The notes beneath the pieces are model-generated. The model was not told the origin of the DNA. It worked only from the letters and a program-made list of their open reading frames with translations, and did no database searches. The position numbers were made by a program, and so were the translations under genes. A DNA stretch of 64,000 bases from JALYNX01 sp963780755 (GTDB taxonomy: Bacteria; Actinomycetota; Acidimicrobiia; Spongiisociales; ZC4RG35), in the NCBI GenBank assembly GCA_963780755.1, contig CAWACX010000002.1, positions 868,001 to 932,000 on the forward strand. The letters are read 5' to 3'. Shown piece after piece: positions 15,606 through 24,033 of this stretch. Positions within the stretch are counted from its first letter, which is position 1, and each line of letters starts with the position of its first letter.

Positions 15606-17494
15606 CCCTGGTAGCGGAACCGCATCGCCTCGACGATGTCCGGTGGCAACGGAGGCCTTTGGTCGCGGGGGATGAGGAACGTCGAGAGGTCGAAGAGGTC
15701 GCTGAAGACCCGGCTGCGCTCAGCGGACTTCTCCAGGTACCGGGCGCCCGCCGACCCGCCGGTGCCCACCCGCCGACCGATCAACCGAAGTGCCATTTGG
15801 GCGTGCCGGTGGCGCCATGCCGTGAAGCCCTCGTCGATGTCCATTAGCGAGGCGAGGATTTGATACGGCGCGTGCAACGCCGGCTGGTCCCGGTACATGT
15901 TGATGAAGATGGCGGCCTGGAACGCTCGATGACTGAGCCTCCTCCGACCAGCGCTCTGTTGCTCCTTGTGCCGCTCCTCGTCGAAGAGGGCCTCGTATTG
16001 CTCCATGGTCTGTGTGAAGTCATCGAGTTGCGCCGCCCGTTCCTCCTCGGTGAGGTTGGGGTTGGTGGCAACGACATCACGGTCCGCTTCCAGCCGGGAG
16101 CGAACCGCGTCCTTGAACGCCTCACGGAACTGAAAGCCGCCGCTCTCCAGGAATGGAGTCCGCTCCAGCCACTGCTCGACGAGGTCGAATAGCGACGGAC
16201 CTGATTCGATCTCCTCCACCGACTTCCGATCGGTCCACGAGAAGCGGGCGGTGTACGGTGCTCCGGCGAGGAGGAGGCGGTCATCACGCCGCATCCCCAG
16301 CTTGTTCTCCACCAGTCGGAACTGCACCGATTGGAACCCGGACGCCGGGAAGAGTAGGTCGCGAAAATCGAGGAAGTCGAGGGGGGTCATCGTCTCGAGC
16401 ACGTCGATCTGTTGGATCAAGACCGTCTCGATCTCGACGATCCGACGCAACCGTGCATGGGCGGTGCCCATATCGGTCTCGTCGACCTGATCTTTCCCGA
16501 AGATGCGAAGCAGGTCGTCGAGCTCCCAGAGAATCTGCTTGAACCAGAGCTCGTACGTCTGGTGGACCACGATGAAGAGCATCTCGTCGTGCACGGCATG
16601 GCCCTGGCTCTCGCTCTCCAGCTTTTGAGCCGAGAGAAGTCGCTCCAATTGGAGGTAGTCGCCGTAGTAGAGGGGCGTTTCGGGCATCAGTGCCGACGCT
16701 AGTTGACCCACTCCGTCCGACTTCTCCCACAACTCGGCAGCGACATCGTCGTCGGCGGCCAGCGATGAAGGGGACCGGACCTGGTGATTCGAGTAGTAGA
16801 GGCCGCTCTGCTCCGCCACCTCGTCGGACGATGCGCACCACACCACGGTGTCTGCCCCTTCCGCCGGCGTCTTCAGGCCAGACCCGAGGAAGGGCTTCAC
16901 CCAGACCGGGAAGATCCCGGTGTCCACCAATCCCGGGTGCACGGCATAGGTGCGCAGGTCGGGGCGCCGCCTCGCCAACTCCCTCGTGAACAGGATGTTG
17001 GCGGTCTTGGTGGTGGCATAGCGGTCGAGCCCGAAAGGCCCCCAGCCTCTCGATCGGGCCTGGTCGAGCTTCAGGTCACGAGCCCGATAGTGCCAATCAC
17101 TGGCCACGGTCACCACCCGACTCCTATCGGCGAGCACAGGATCCAATTCCCGGGTGAGCAGGAAGGGCCCGATGTGGTTCACCGCCCAATGGATCTCGAA
17201 GCCGTCGCCGGTCATGCCGTTGCCCATCCCGATCCCGGCGTTGTTGACCAAGATGTCCAGGGAGGCACCGCCGCCGCGGATCTCGGCGGCCGCCCGGCGC
17301 ACCGTGTCCAGCGAGCCCAGGTCGAACACAAGGCCTTCAGCCGAGCCGCCGCCGTCGCGTATCAGCTGCACCACGGCGTCGACCTTCTCGTTCGATCGAC
17401 CGGTCGCGACGACGTGGAAGCCCAACCTGGCGAGAGCGAGCACCGTGGCTTTGCCGATCCCCGATGTTGCGCCGGTGACCAGGGCGTGTCTCAA
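15602..17494 (-). CDS. Fused short-chain dehydrogenase / tryptophan 2,3-dioxygenase
   Basis: One uninterrupted 630-codon frame from TTG 17494. Residues 1-~265 are a complete SDR of the retinol dehydrogenase-like group: TGATSGIG at 7-14, NNAGIG at 84-89, catalytic Y159-x3-K163, and the family-like C-terminal ELWEKSD. Residues ~272-630 are a complete tryptophan 2,3-dioxygenase: YYGDYLQLERLLSAQ, VVHQTYELWFKQ with His311 (the conserved active-site His), LFDLVEQWLERTPFL, and WRHRHAQMALRL with His564 as likely proximal heme ligand, then GTGGSAG. TDO opens the indole ring of L-Trp to N-formylkynurenine. An in-frame ATG at 16687 (residue 270) lies exactly at the domain border and could give a separate TDO. 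Kynureninase follows by ATGA overlap. Confidence 0.9.
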   Translation of the reverse strand: MRHALVTGATSGIGKATVLALARLGFHVVATGRSNEKVDAVVQLIRDGGGSAEGLVFDLGSLDTVRRAAAEIRGGGASLDILVNNAGIGMGNGMTGDGFEIHWAVNHIGPFLLTRELDPVLADRSRVVTVASDWHYRARDLKLDQARSRGWGPFGLDRYATTKTANILFTRELARRRPDLRTYAVHPGLVDTGIFPVWVKPFLGSGLKTPAEGADTVVWCASSDEVAEQSGLYYSNHQVRSPSSLAADDDVAAELWEKSDGVGQLASALMPETPLYYGDYLQLERLLSAQKLESESQGHAVHDEMLFIVVHQTYELWFKQILWELDDLLRIFGKDQVDETDMGTAHARLRRIVEIETVLIQQIDVLETMTPLDFLDFRDLLFPASGFQSVQFRLVENKLGMRRDDRLLLAGAPYTARFSWTDRKSVEEIESGPSLFDLVEQWLERTPFLESGGFQFREAFKDAVRSRLEADRDVVATNPNLTEEERAAQLDDFTQTMEQYEALFDEERHKEQQSAGRRRLSHRAFQAAIFINMYRDQPALHAPYQILASLMDIDEGFTAWRHRHAQMALRLIGRRVGTGGSAGARYLEKSAERSRVFSDLFDLSTFLIPRDQRPPLPPDIVEAMRFRYQG

Positions 17495-17502
17495 GGCCGA
17501 TG

Positions 17503-17508
17503 ACCGTA
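17503..17508 (-). promoter_or_regulatory. Putative -10 box of the SDR-TDO/kynureninase unit
   Basis: On the minus strand TACGGT lies 8 nt before TTG 17494. It is back-to-back with the -10 box of the aryl-CoA ligase gene, so the two divergent promoters occupy under 40 bp. Confidence 0.4.
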
Positions 17509-17519
17509 ATCGGGGCCAC

Positions 17520-17525
17520 TAGCGT
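17520..17525 (+). promoter_or_regulatory. Putative -10 box of the aryl-CoA ligase gene
   Basis: TAGCGT lies 8 nt before GTG 17534, mirroring the spacing of the divergent SDR-TDO promoter. Confidence 0.4.
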
Positions 17526-17533
17526 CGAGCGCC

Positions 17534-19037
17534 GTGACCGAGTGGCCCGAGCGTCTCAATGTCGACCGATTCCTGCTGCGAGACCGGCTCGACGAGGGTC
17601 ATGGTGAGAGAGTCGCGCTCCGCCTGGATGGCGGCCCGCTGACGTATTCCGCTGTCGATAGTGCTGCCTCGGCCATAGCCGGGCTGCTCCTGGAGGCCGG
17701 GCTCCAGCGCTCCGATCGGGGGCTAGTGGTCCTTCCCGACGGCCTCGCCTTCGTTGCGTCTCTCTTCGGGCTGTTCCGGGTCGGCGCGGTGGCGATCATG
17801 ATCAATCCCGGGCTCACGACGGAGGCGATGGCGGCAGTGCTGGGCCAGGCCCGAGCATCAGTTGCTCTCGTTCATCCCGACCACCTCGATGTCTTCGAGT
17901 CCGCGAGGGAGAAAGTGGGGTCTGACACTCTGGGAACTGGTGCTCGCCGACGACACCATCCCCAGTGAAGGAGTCGGGGTGCCGACCGCCGACACCGCGG
18001 CCTCAGACCCTGCGCTGTGGTTGTTCTCCGGGGGCACCACCGGGCTCCCCAAGGCGGTGCCCCAGAGTCACCGCAGCCTGGCCAACACCACCCAGCTCTA
18101 TGGCCGGGGGACGTTGGCGCTTACCGCTGACGACGTCACCATCGCCGTGCCCAAGCTCTATTTCGGTTACGCCACCGGCTCCAACCTCTTCTTCCCGTTT
18201 TCGGTGGGTGCATCGACGGTCCTCTTCCCCGGGCCCGCCACCCCGGCAGCGATCGCGGAGCGCGTGGAGCGGAACCGGGCCAGCGTCCTGGTGACTGTCC
18301 CCTCGGCGATCAATCAAATGCTCTCTGATCCCGAAGTGGCGCAACACGACCTCTCCTCGCTTCGGCTGGCGACCTCGGCGGGAGAGGCACTGCCGGAGAG
18401 CCTCTATCAGCGTTGGACAACCGAAGTTGGGGTCGAGCTGCTCGATGGCCTGGGCACCGCCGAGATGTGGCACATCTTCATCAGCAACACGGCGGGCGAG
18501 GTGAGGCCGGGCACCCTGGGCAAAGTCGTGCCCGGGTTCGAGGTCAAGGCCTGCGACGAGGATGGGCGCGAAGTGCCGACCGGCGAGGTGGGCAGGCTCT
18601 GGGTCAAGGGCGAGTCCTTGGGCCCCGGGTACTGGGAGGATCCGGTGAGGACGGAGGAAGCCTTCAGGGGAGAGTGGTTCGTCGGTGGCGATCTGATCTC
18701 GATCGACGAAGACGGCTACGTCACCCACCGGGGGCGAGCGGACGATGCCCTCAAGGTGAAAGGGAAGTGGTTCCGCCCCCAGGAGTTGGAGTCGACCCTT
18801 CTCGAGCACGAGTCGGTCCGGGAGTGCGCCGTGGTGGCGGTGACGGATCAAGACGGGTTGACCAAGCCGGTGGCGTTCGTGGTCGCCGATGGTGTGAGTG
18901 AGCAGGACCTGATCGATTGGGCACTAGCCAGGCTCGAGGCATACAAGCACCCCCGCCGGGTCTATTTCGTCGATGTGCTCCCTCAGACACACCTGGGAAA
19001 GGTCGATCGTGCAGCCTTGAAGAGGATGGCCGGCTGA
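17534..19037 (+). pseudogene. Benzoate/2-aminobenzoate-CoA ligase-like gene with one frameshift
   Basis: The reading starts at GTG 17534 and changes frame near 17915-17930, inside a GTGGGGTC stretch. Removing one G restores a continuous ~500-aa ANL-superfamily ligase. The AMP-binding loop SGGTTGLPKAVPQSH is intact. SAGEALPESLYQRW, then DGLGTAEMWHIFISN, then the motif VPGFEVKACDEDG closely follow the benzoate-CoA ligase pattern. The C-terminal LPQTHLGKVDR carries the adenylation lysine. It should activate an aromatic acid with ATP and CoA. Next to TDO and kynureninase, anthranilate is the natural guess. Either the gene is recently inactivated or the extra G is a sequence error; the rest of the frame shows no decay. 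Confidence 0.8.
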
Positions 19038-19043
19038 CTGGGG

Positions 19044-19613
19044 TCAGCTCGCCTCCAGCTCCTCCCGGGTCACCACCGGGCCCTTCTTCCCCTCATCGAG
19101 CCCACGCTTGTCGGCGTAGAACTCCCGGCACCTGTCCATGAACCTCGAGACGTCACCGTCGAACTCGATCAAGGGCCCCATGCCGGCGCGTTTGGTTGGG
19201 AAGTCGATGTAGGCGAGGAGGATCGGAGCCCCGGCCCGGGCGGCGATGTTGAGGAATCCGGACTTCCAAAACGGGGCAGCTCTCCGGGTTCCCTCGGGGG
19301 CCATGACCAGGATCATCTTCTCGGACTTGTCGATGGCATCGACGACTTGATCGACCAGACCGCTCGGCTTCGACCGGTCGACCGGGATCCCTCCCCATTT
19401 CCGGAAGAAATACCCGAGCGGCCAACGGAACAAGGTGTGTTTGCCGATGAAGGAGGCTCCGATCCGGTAATGGCGCAAGGCGCCGAGGTAGACGATGAAG
19501 TCCCAGTTGGTGGTGTGCGGGGCGCCGATGATTATCAGCCGGGGAAGGTCTGGCACCGAGCCGGTGAACTCCCACCCCATCATTTTGAGGAACTTCTCGG
19601 CGAGCCAGGTCAC
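19044..19613 (-). CDS. 1-acyl-glycerol-3-phosphate acyltransferase family protein
   Basis: This 189-aa PlsC-type protein has the catalytic HxxxxD motif in PHTTNWD and substrate-binding GIPVDRS. A third block, MAPEGTRRAAPFWKSGF, is typical of the family. Such enzymes transfer an acyl chain from acyl-CoA or acyl-ACP to a lysophospholipid at the membrane. It is short for a housekeeping PlsC (about 230-250 aa) and resembles the small uncharacterised bacterial group. Six bases separate its stop from the convergent ligase stop. Confidence 0.88.
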   Translation of the reverse strand: MTWLAEKFLKMMGWEFTGSVPDLPRLIIIGAPHTTNWDFIVYLGALRHYRIGASFIGKHTLFRWPLGYFFRKWGGIPVDRSKPSGLVDQVVDAIDKSEKMILVMAPEGTRRAAPFWKSGFLNIAARAGAPILLAYIDFPTKRAGMGPLIEFDGDVSRFMDRCREFYADKRGLDEGKKGPVVTREELEAS

Positions 19614-19652
19614 GACGGGGGATACTCCCAGAGCGCGAAGCGGAACCGGAAA

Positions 19653-21290
19653 TCAACTTGGCCGGAGGGGAGCGACGCGGAACCCGTCCTGGTCGACCCA
19701 CACCATCGATGGGCGACCGTCGACGGTGGCAACGATCTCTTTCGCCATGTCCTGATCCACGATTCCCTGCTCGTCGTTTCGATACAGGACCCTGAGCACC
19801 GCCTCCTTGGGAAACTCGACTGCCAAAGGGCCGGGATGGGAGCAGATCACCGTCACCTCGAAAGGTGCTCCGGCGGTGCGGGTGTCGGCCGGGCCATCCG
19901 AACGGATCACTGTGAACAGGTGCCAGGTGGCAATGCCGGCCAGGACCGTGAGGGTCACCGGGACCGGCAATGAGCCCAGATCGGACGCACCCTCGGCGAG
20001 GGCCGCCTGGAAAGTGATGACGAGGACTGCGATCAGCGCCCCGGCCGTGGTCAGCCCCAAGATCACAGCCATCCCCACCAGGTAGAACCGTCGTTGCGGG
20101 GACCGTCGCTCCTCGACCCTGGATCCTTGGGCGTGGCGCCAGAAGTAGTGCCACACCGTTCCCGCAACGAGCACCGCGAGGCCGGATCCGATCAGGCCGG
20201 ACTGGCTCGGGTCACCGGCGAGAGGGGTTTGCCAGACCATCGCCACCAGTGCAGTGCCGGCTCCGACCAGCGCCCCGAGGCCGATGGCGGCCATCGCGTA
20301 CTCGTAGCCCCGGACGGCCCCGTTTCGATCCGTGCCCATCCTTCGCCGGTGGTGCGCCCACAAGGCGAGACCGACGATCAGCGCCGAGAGCTGTGCGGGG
20401 AGCCCGGCGAAATGGAGCCTTGCCTCGAGAGTTCCCAGAAAGTAGGTGATGACCAGGGTGACGATGGCGATCCCGGTGCCGAGAGACGTCACCAGGCCAG
20501 TTACTGCAGCGGTCCCCAGGTAAAGGTGGCGGAGGGGGCGGGGTTCCTCATGCCAAGCCGTGAGCCAGCGCCAGGCCCAGATCGGAGCGGCTGCGATGAG
20601 CAGCCCGAGTGGGGCGGCGAGGTCATTGCCCGACCTGGCGTCGAGGAACTGGTCGACGATGGTTCCGAGTGTCGAGTCATAGGCCAGCTCGAAAAGCCAT
20701 TGCAAGACACCTTGCAGTCCGATGACCAGTGCGATCAGGGCAACCCCGGACCCGATGAGTCGGGGAAGCTCGGCTGCTTCCCCCTGGGGCGGGTCTTGGG
20801 CCCCGGCCCACCAATGGAAGGCGACCAGCCCTCCGTAGACCAGGAGGTCGGTCCATGGGCTGGGCTCGGCGATACCGGCTATCCCGTTCGCCACCTGGCT
20901 CACAGCCGCGAAGAAGGCCGTCAGGAAGACGATCTCGATCAGTGACAGGTAGACGGGCCATCCCGGGGAGCGGGGGTGCGAGAGGCGCCGCCGCTTTTGG
21001 CGTCGCCAGAGCAGATAGGCGATGGGGGCGGCCACGACCAGACCGGCCAAGGCGGCAGCGATCTCCGTTCCAGGCTCTCCTGCGAGTTGGTTCCAGGTGA
21101 GTGCCACCCTGGCGAGTCGGGCGAACGTGAAGCCTGCGACTCCGACTGCCAGGGCAAGGATCAGGTAAGGGAGGATGTCGGTCCCGCTGTCGTCGGGCTC
21201 TCCGGGTCGCCGATTCCAGACTTTGGCAACGAGGAAAGCGATCGCGGCGATCACCGCGATCACGGCCACCAGAGCGACCACCGCGGTCAT
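19653..21290 (-). CDS. Large polytopic membrane protein (DUF5671-like repeats)
   Basis: This 545-aa protein has about 13 predicted membrane helices in an apparent repeat of four-helix blocks with arginine-rich cytoplasmic loops (LLWRRQKRRRLSH, WAHHRRRMGTD, FWRHAQGSRVEERR). A small soluble C-terminal domain of roughly 90 aa follows (FEVTVICSHPGPLAVEFP, then VATVDGRPSMVWVDQ). The repeat layout resembles DUF5671 proteins; that assignment is from memory of the family and is tentative. No enzymatic motif is seen. It is the last gene of a minus-strand group beginning with the rhodanese at 23.4 kb. Confidence 0.55.
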   Translation of the reverse strand: MTAVVALVAVIAVIAAIAFLVAKVWNRRPGEPDDSGTDILPYLILALAVGVAGFTFARLARVALTWNQLAGEPGTEIAAALAGLVVAAPIAYLLWRRQKRRRLSHPRSPGWPVYLSLIEIVFLTAFFAAVSQVANGIAGIAEPSPWTDLLVYGGLVAFHWWAGAQDPPQGEAAELPRLIGSGVALIALVIGLQGVLQWLFELAYDSTLGTIVDQFLDARSGNDLAAPLGLLIAAAPIWAWRWLTAWHEEPRPLRHLYLGTAAVTGLVTSLGTGIAIVTLVITYFLGTLEARLHFAGLPAQLSALIVGLALWAHHRRRMGTDRNGAVRGYEYAMAAIGLGALVGAGTALVAMVWQTPLAGDPSQSGLIGSGLAVLVAGTVWHYFWRHAQGSRVEERRSPQRRFYLVGMAVILGLTTAGALIAVLVITFQAALAEGASDLGSLPVPVTLTVLAGIATWHLFTVIRSDGPADTRTAGAPFEVTVICSHPGPLAVEFPKEAVLRVLYRNDEQGIVDQDMAKEIVATVDGRPSMVWVDQDGFRVAPLRPS

Positions 21291-21294
21291 CTGG

Positions 21295-21759
21295 TCAGCA
21301 GTCCGCGTAGTACGGCCATGCCGGCTCCTGAATCAACCAGACGCCATCCCGATTGATGAGGTTGAACCACTCCTGCCACTCGCTGAGCCCGACAAATGGG
21401 TCCTCGGAGGTCTGGCTGAGCTGAACGACAACGGTCGCGAACTGGTCGTCTCCCTCGACGCTGACCAGGCTGGCGGAGACACCCTGCGTGGGGCTCCCGC
21501 CGCCGATACTGGGGTCGCACTCACCCTCTGTGTATTGGGAGGCGGCCTCGGTGTCACCGGCGAAGACGGCTTCGAGGTAGGCCTGGACAGTTCCCTCCGG
21601 CGTCGAAGGGTCGAGGTCTGGAGTCTCCCGGAGCAGGCCAGCGGCCACCAGGGCGATCACGGCCAGCACGCCGAGACCCGGGAAGCACCCACACGGGGAG
21701 CTTTCGGTCTTCTTCCATTTCGCCGATTCTCGCAGAACCGGTTTCGGATGCCCGATCAA
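21295..21759 (-). CDS. Small membrane-anchored exported protein, unknown function
   Basis: About 154 aa from TTG 21759, which overlaps the rhodanese-domain stop by TTGA. A cytoplasmic lead (WKKTESSPCGCFP) is followed by one hydrophobic helix (LGVLAVIALVAAGLL). The ~110-aa exported part contains TPEGTVQAYLEAVFAGD and later WQEWFNLINRDGVWLI. That pattern resembles NTF2-like or DUF4878-type lipoproteins, in which a short cystatin-like domain follows an anchor. No catalytic residues are recognised. Confidence 0.55.
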   Translation of the reverse strand: MIGHPKPVLRESAKWKKTESSPCGCFPGLGVLAVIALVAAGLLRETPDLDPSTPEGTVQAYLEAVFAGDTEAASQYTEGECDPSIGGGSPTQGVSASLVSVEGDDQFATVVVQLSQTSEDPFVGLSEWQEWFNLINRDGVWLIQEPAWPYYADC

Positions 21760-23090
21760 TCCCCCAGTGCGAGCACGTCGGCGATCCCGGCGTCGTTGAG
21801 GACCACCGGAAGAAATCCGCGGGCCTCGAGGAGCGACGCGGCAAGGCTGGCCCGGTATCCGCTCTCGCATGCCACCCACACCTCGCTGACCCGCGATCAG
21901 GCCGTCGGGCGTAGCCTCGGCGAGGTCGGGCACGTAGCTCTCTATCGATCCCCGGACGGTGCCTTCGCTTCGTTCCGCCTCATTTCGGACATCGAGCAGC
22001 TGGGCGCCATCGGCCACGGCCGCGGTGAACTCATTGACGCCGACCATGCGATGAGTGACCAGCTCCAGTCCGGGAGCGGCCAAGTCTCGGATCACACCGA
22101 CTACGTCGTCGAACCCGATCCGCCGCAACTGGGTGAGGGCTTCGTCGAGGTCCTGGTCCGGGATCGAGCACCAGTGCCAGAGGCGCCTGGTAGGGGACGA
22201 TCCATCCGACCCAGGTCCCAAAGCGATCACCGAGCTCGATGGCCAGCGACCCGGGAAGGTGCCCCTGTGCGTACTGGTCACGGGGACGGGCGTCGACCAC
22301 GGCCACGTTCGATGGCAGGTCCTTGATCGCACCGGCAAGCAGCACCGGGACCTCGTAATCCGGCATGGGCGACGCCCCTCGGATATTCGCCGGGCCCATG
22401 TGGGCGTAATACGACGGCCAGGGACCGAGCCCAGCTAGCTCGCCGTCGATGAAGGAGTCCTCGTCTGGATAGGCGAGGACCGGATTCGATCTCTTCTCGA
22501 CTCCGATCGTCGAGGTGTGCCCGCTCCCCTCCGAGGTGGTGCAGAAGCTCCCCTCTCCGTGGGTTGGGTAGAGGCCCACAGGATCGGGCAAGTCCGCAAG
22601 ACGGTGCACGGATTGGTACTGGAGCCGGGCGAGTGCTTCGGCCCGTTCGGCCCCGAGGAGGTCGGATCTGCCGGCGGAGGCGACGAGGAGGCTTCCCCCG
22701 GAGAACACGGCGACCGGCTCGTCTTCTACCAGTATCAAATACGAGGTGTGCTCCGGGGTGTGGCCGGGGGTGTGGAGCGGCCGGACCACGAAAGCGCCGA
22801 GGTCGATGTCTTCCAGGTGGAATGCGGGCCGATGCCGGTAGGCGGGAGCGGCGGCTGCGGGCACCAACAGTTCGGCACCAGTCGACCCGTGCGAGCTCGG
22901 GGCCTCCGGATAGGTAGTCGTTGTGGAGGTGTGTCTCCAGGACGAGGCGGAGCTCGGCGCCGGACGCGACCATCGGGTCCAGGAAGCGGTCGATGTCTCG
23001 CTGTGCATCTACGACGAGGCCGATTCCCTCGTGAGTGAGCAAATAGGTGGAATCGCCCAGTCCTTCGGTGCGCAGGGGATCGATCTGCAC
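21756..23090 (-). pseudogene. MBL-fold persulfide dioxygenase/rhodanese fusion, broken by three frameshifts
   Basis: From GTG 23090 the reconstructed protein has about 440 aa. The MBL domain has GDSTYLL, the metal motif ETHLHNDYLSGG, PLHTPGHTPEHTSYL and YPTHGEGSFC. Two rhodanese modules follow: SNVAVVDARPRDQYAQGHLPGS without a catalytic Cys, and a C-terminal one with LLDVRNEAE and active loop CESGYR. This is the layout of the MBL-rhodanese fusions that oxidise glutathione- or CoA-type persulfides. The frame changes near 22885, 22165 and 21885. Nothing else in the gene looks decayed, so errors in the sequence are a real alternative to pseudogene status. Confidence 0.75.
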
Positions 23091-23092
23091 AC

Positions 23093-23395
23093 TCAGTCCT
23101 GCAGGCCGAGTGCCTTCATCCCTCCCGCCAGGTTCGCCACGTCTTCGAAGCCGTTCATCGAGAGGAAGGCGGCAACCCGATCGCTGCGGGCACCGGACCG
23201 GCAGACGACCAGGAGCCCACCGTCGCGCGGCAGGTCGTCGATGCGGTCGGGAATGTCGTTCATGCTTATCTGCAGGGCGCCGGGGAGCGTGCCCAACACC
23301 CACTCGTGTGGCTCCCGGACGTCGAGAAGTGTCCCCTCCCGGGACTGGATCCAGTCTTGCCAGTCGTGCGCCGGCACTTGTTCGATCGTCGGCAT
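23093..23395 (-). CDS. Single-domain rhodanese (thiosulfate/persulfide sulfurtransferase)
   Basis: The protein has 100 aa from ATG 23395. It shows the rhodanese pattern: TLLDVREPHEWVLGTLPGA, the active loop CRSGARSD with the persulfide-forming cysteine, and a C-terminal NLAGGMKAL. It would carry sulfane sulfur to or from the adjacent MBL-rhodanese protein, whose GTG start lies 3 nt beyond this stop. A TAGAGT box sits 10 nt upstream. The gene is divergent from purN with under 50 bp between them. Confidence 0.88.
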   Translation of the reverse strand: MPTIEQVPAHDWQDWIQSREGTLLDVREPHEWVLGTLPGALQISMNDIPDRIDDLPRDGGLLVVCRSGARSDRVAAFLSMNGFEDVANLAGGMKALGLQD

Positions 23396-23405
23396 GTCGT
23401 GCCCC

Positions 23406-23411
23406 ACTCTA
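23406..23411 (-). promoter_or_regulatory. Putative -10 box of the rhodanese/MBL unit
   Basis: On the minus strand TAGAGT lies 10 nt before ATG 23395. A plus-strand TACGAT overlaps it (23410-23415) and may serve purN. Confidence 0.35.
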
Positions 23412-23439
23412 CGATCTGGCCACCACACGGAAGCAGGGC

Positions 23440-24033
23440 ATCATCGACATCGCAGTCTTGGTCTCGGGATCGGGCTCCAACCTGCAGGCGCTCATCGATA
23501 ACCGGGACCTCGGGGCCCGGATCGGTGTCGTGATCTCCGATCGGCCCGGGATCAAGGCATTAGATCGGGCGCGCGATGCCGGTCTCGACACGCTCGTGCT
23601 CCCCTGGGATCACTTCGGCTCCCGGTCCGAGTTCTCGGCCGCGGTTGCCGACGCCGTCGAGGAGTCGGGGGCCAAGGTCATGGTCCTCGCCGGATTCATG
23701 CGAATCCTCTCGGCGGAGGCGGTGGCCCGATTCCCGAACCGGATCCTCAACATCCATCCCTCGTTGCTCCCGGCCTTTCCCGGCGCCCATGCCGTGGCGC
23801 AGGCCCTGACCCACGGAGTGAAAGTGACCGGGGTCACCGTCCATCTGGTGGACGACCAGGTCGATCACGGGCCGATCGTCGCGCAACGGGCAGTCCCGAT
23901 CCTGGATGGTGACGATGTCGAGAGCCTGCACGCTCGCATCCAGGCCGAGGAGCACGATCTCTACCCGAAAGTGGTGCGCGCCCTCGCTTCCGGGGAGATC
24001 GTGTTCGAGGAAGATCGGGTGATCTGGAGATGA
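23440..24033 (+). CDS. purN: Phosphoribosylglycinamide formyltransferase
   Basis: PurN transfers a formyl group from 10-formyl-THF to GAR in purine synthesis. Signatures are AVLVSGSGSNLQALID at the N-terminus, MVLAGFMRILS, the catalytic NIHPSLLPAFPGAHA with Asn and His, GVTVHLVDDQVDHGPI with Asp, and a C-terminal FEEDRVIWR. The start is unclear: no ATG, GTG or TTG lies in frame between the rhodanese start and AVLVSG. An ATC at 23440 (shown), a CTG at 23416, or an indel in the leader are the options. It overlaps purH by ATGA. Confidence 0.9.
   Translation: MIDIAVLVSGSGSNLQALIDNRDLGARIGVVISDRPGIKALDRARDAGLDTLVLPWDHFGSRSEFSAAVADAVEESGAKVMVLAGFMRILSAEAVARFPNRILNIHPSLLPAFPGAHAVAQALTHGVKVTGVTVHLVDDQVDHGPIVAQRAVPILDGDDVESLHARIQAEEHDLYPKVVRALASGEIVFEEDRVIWR

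Noticed and set aside
17534..19037. Programmed frameshifting in the aryl-CoA ligase or the pilin
   Set aside because: No slippery heptamer plus downstream stimulatory structure is visible, and several unrelated genes nearby carry similar single-base breaks.
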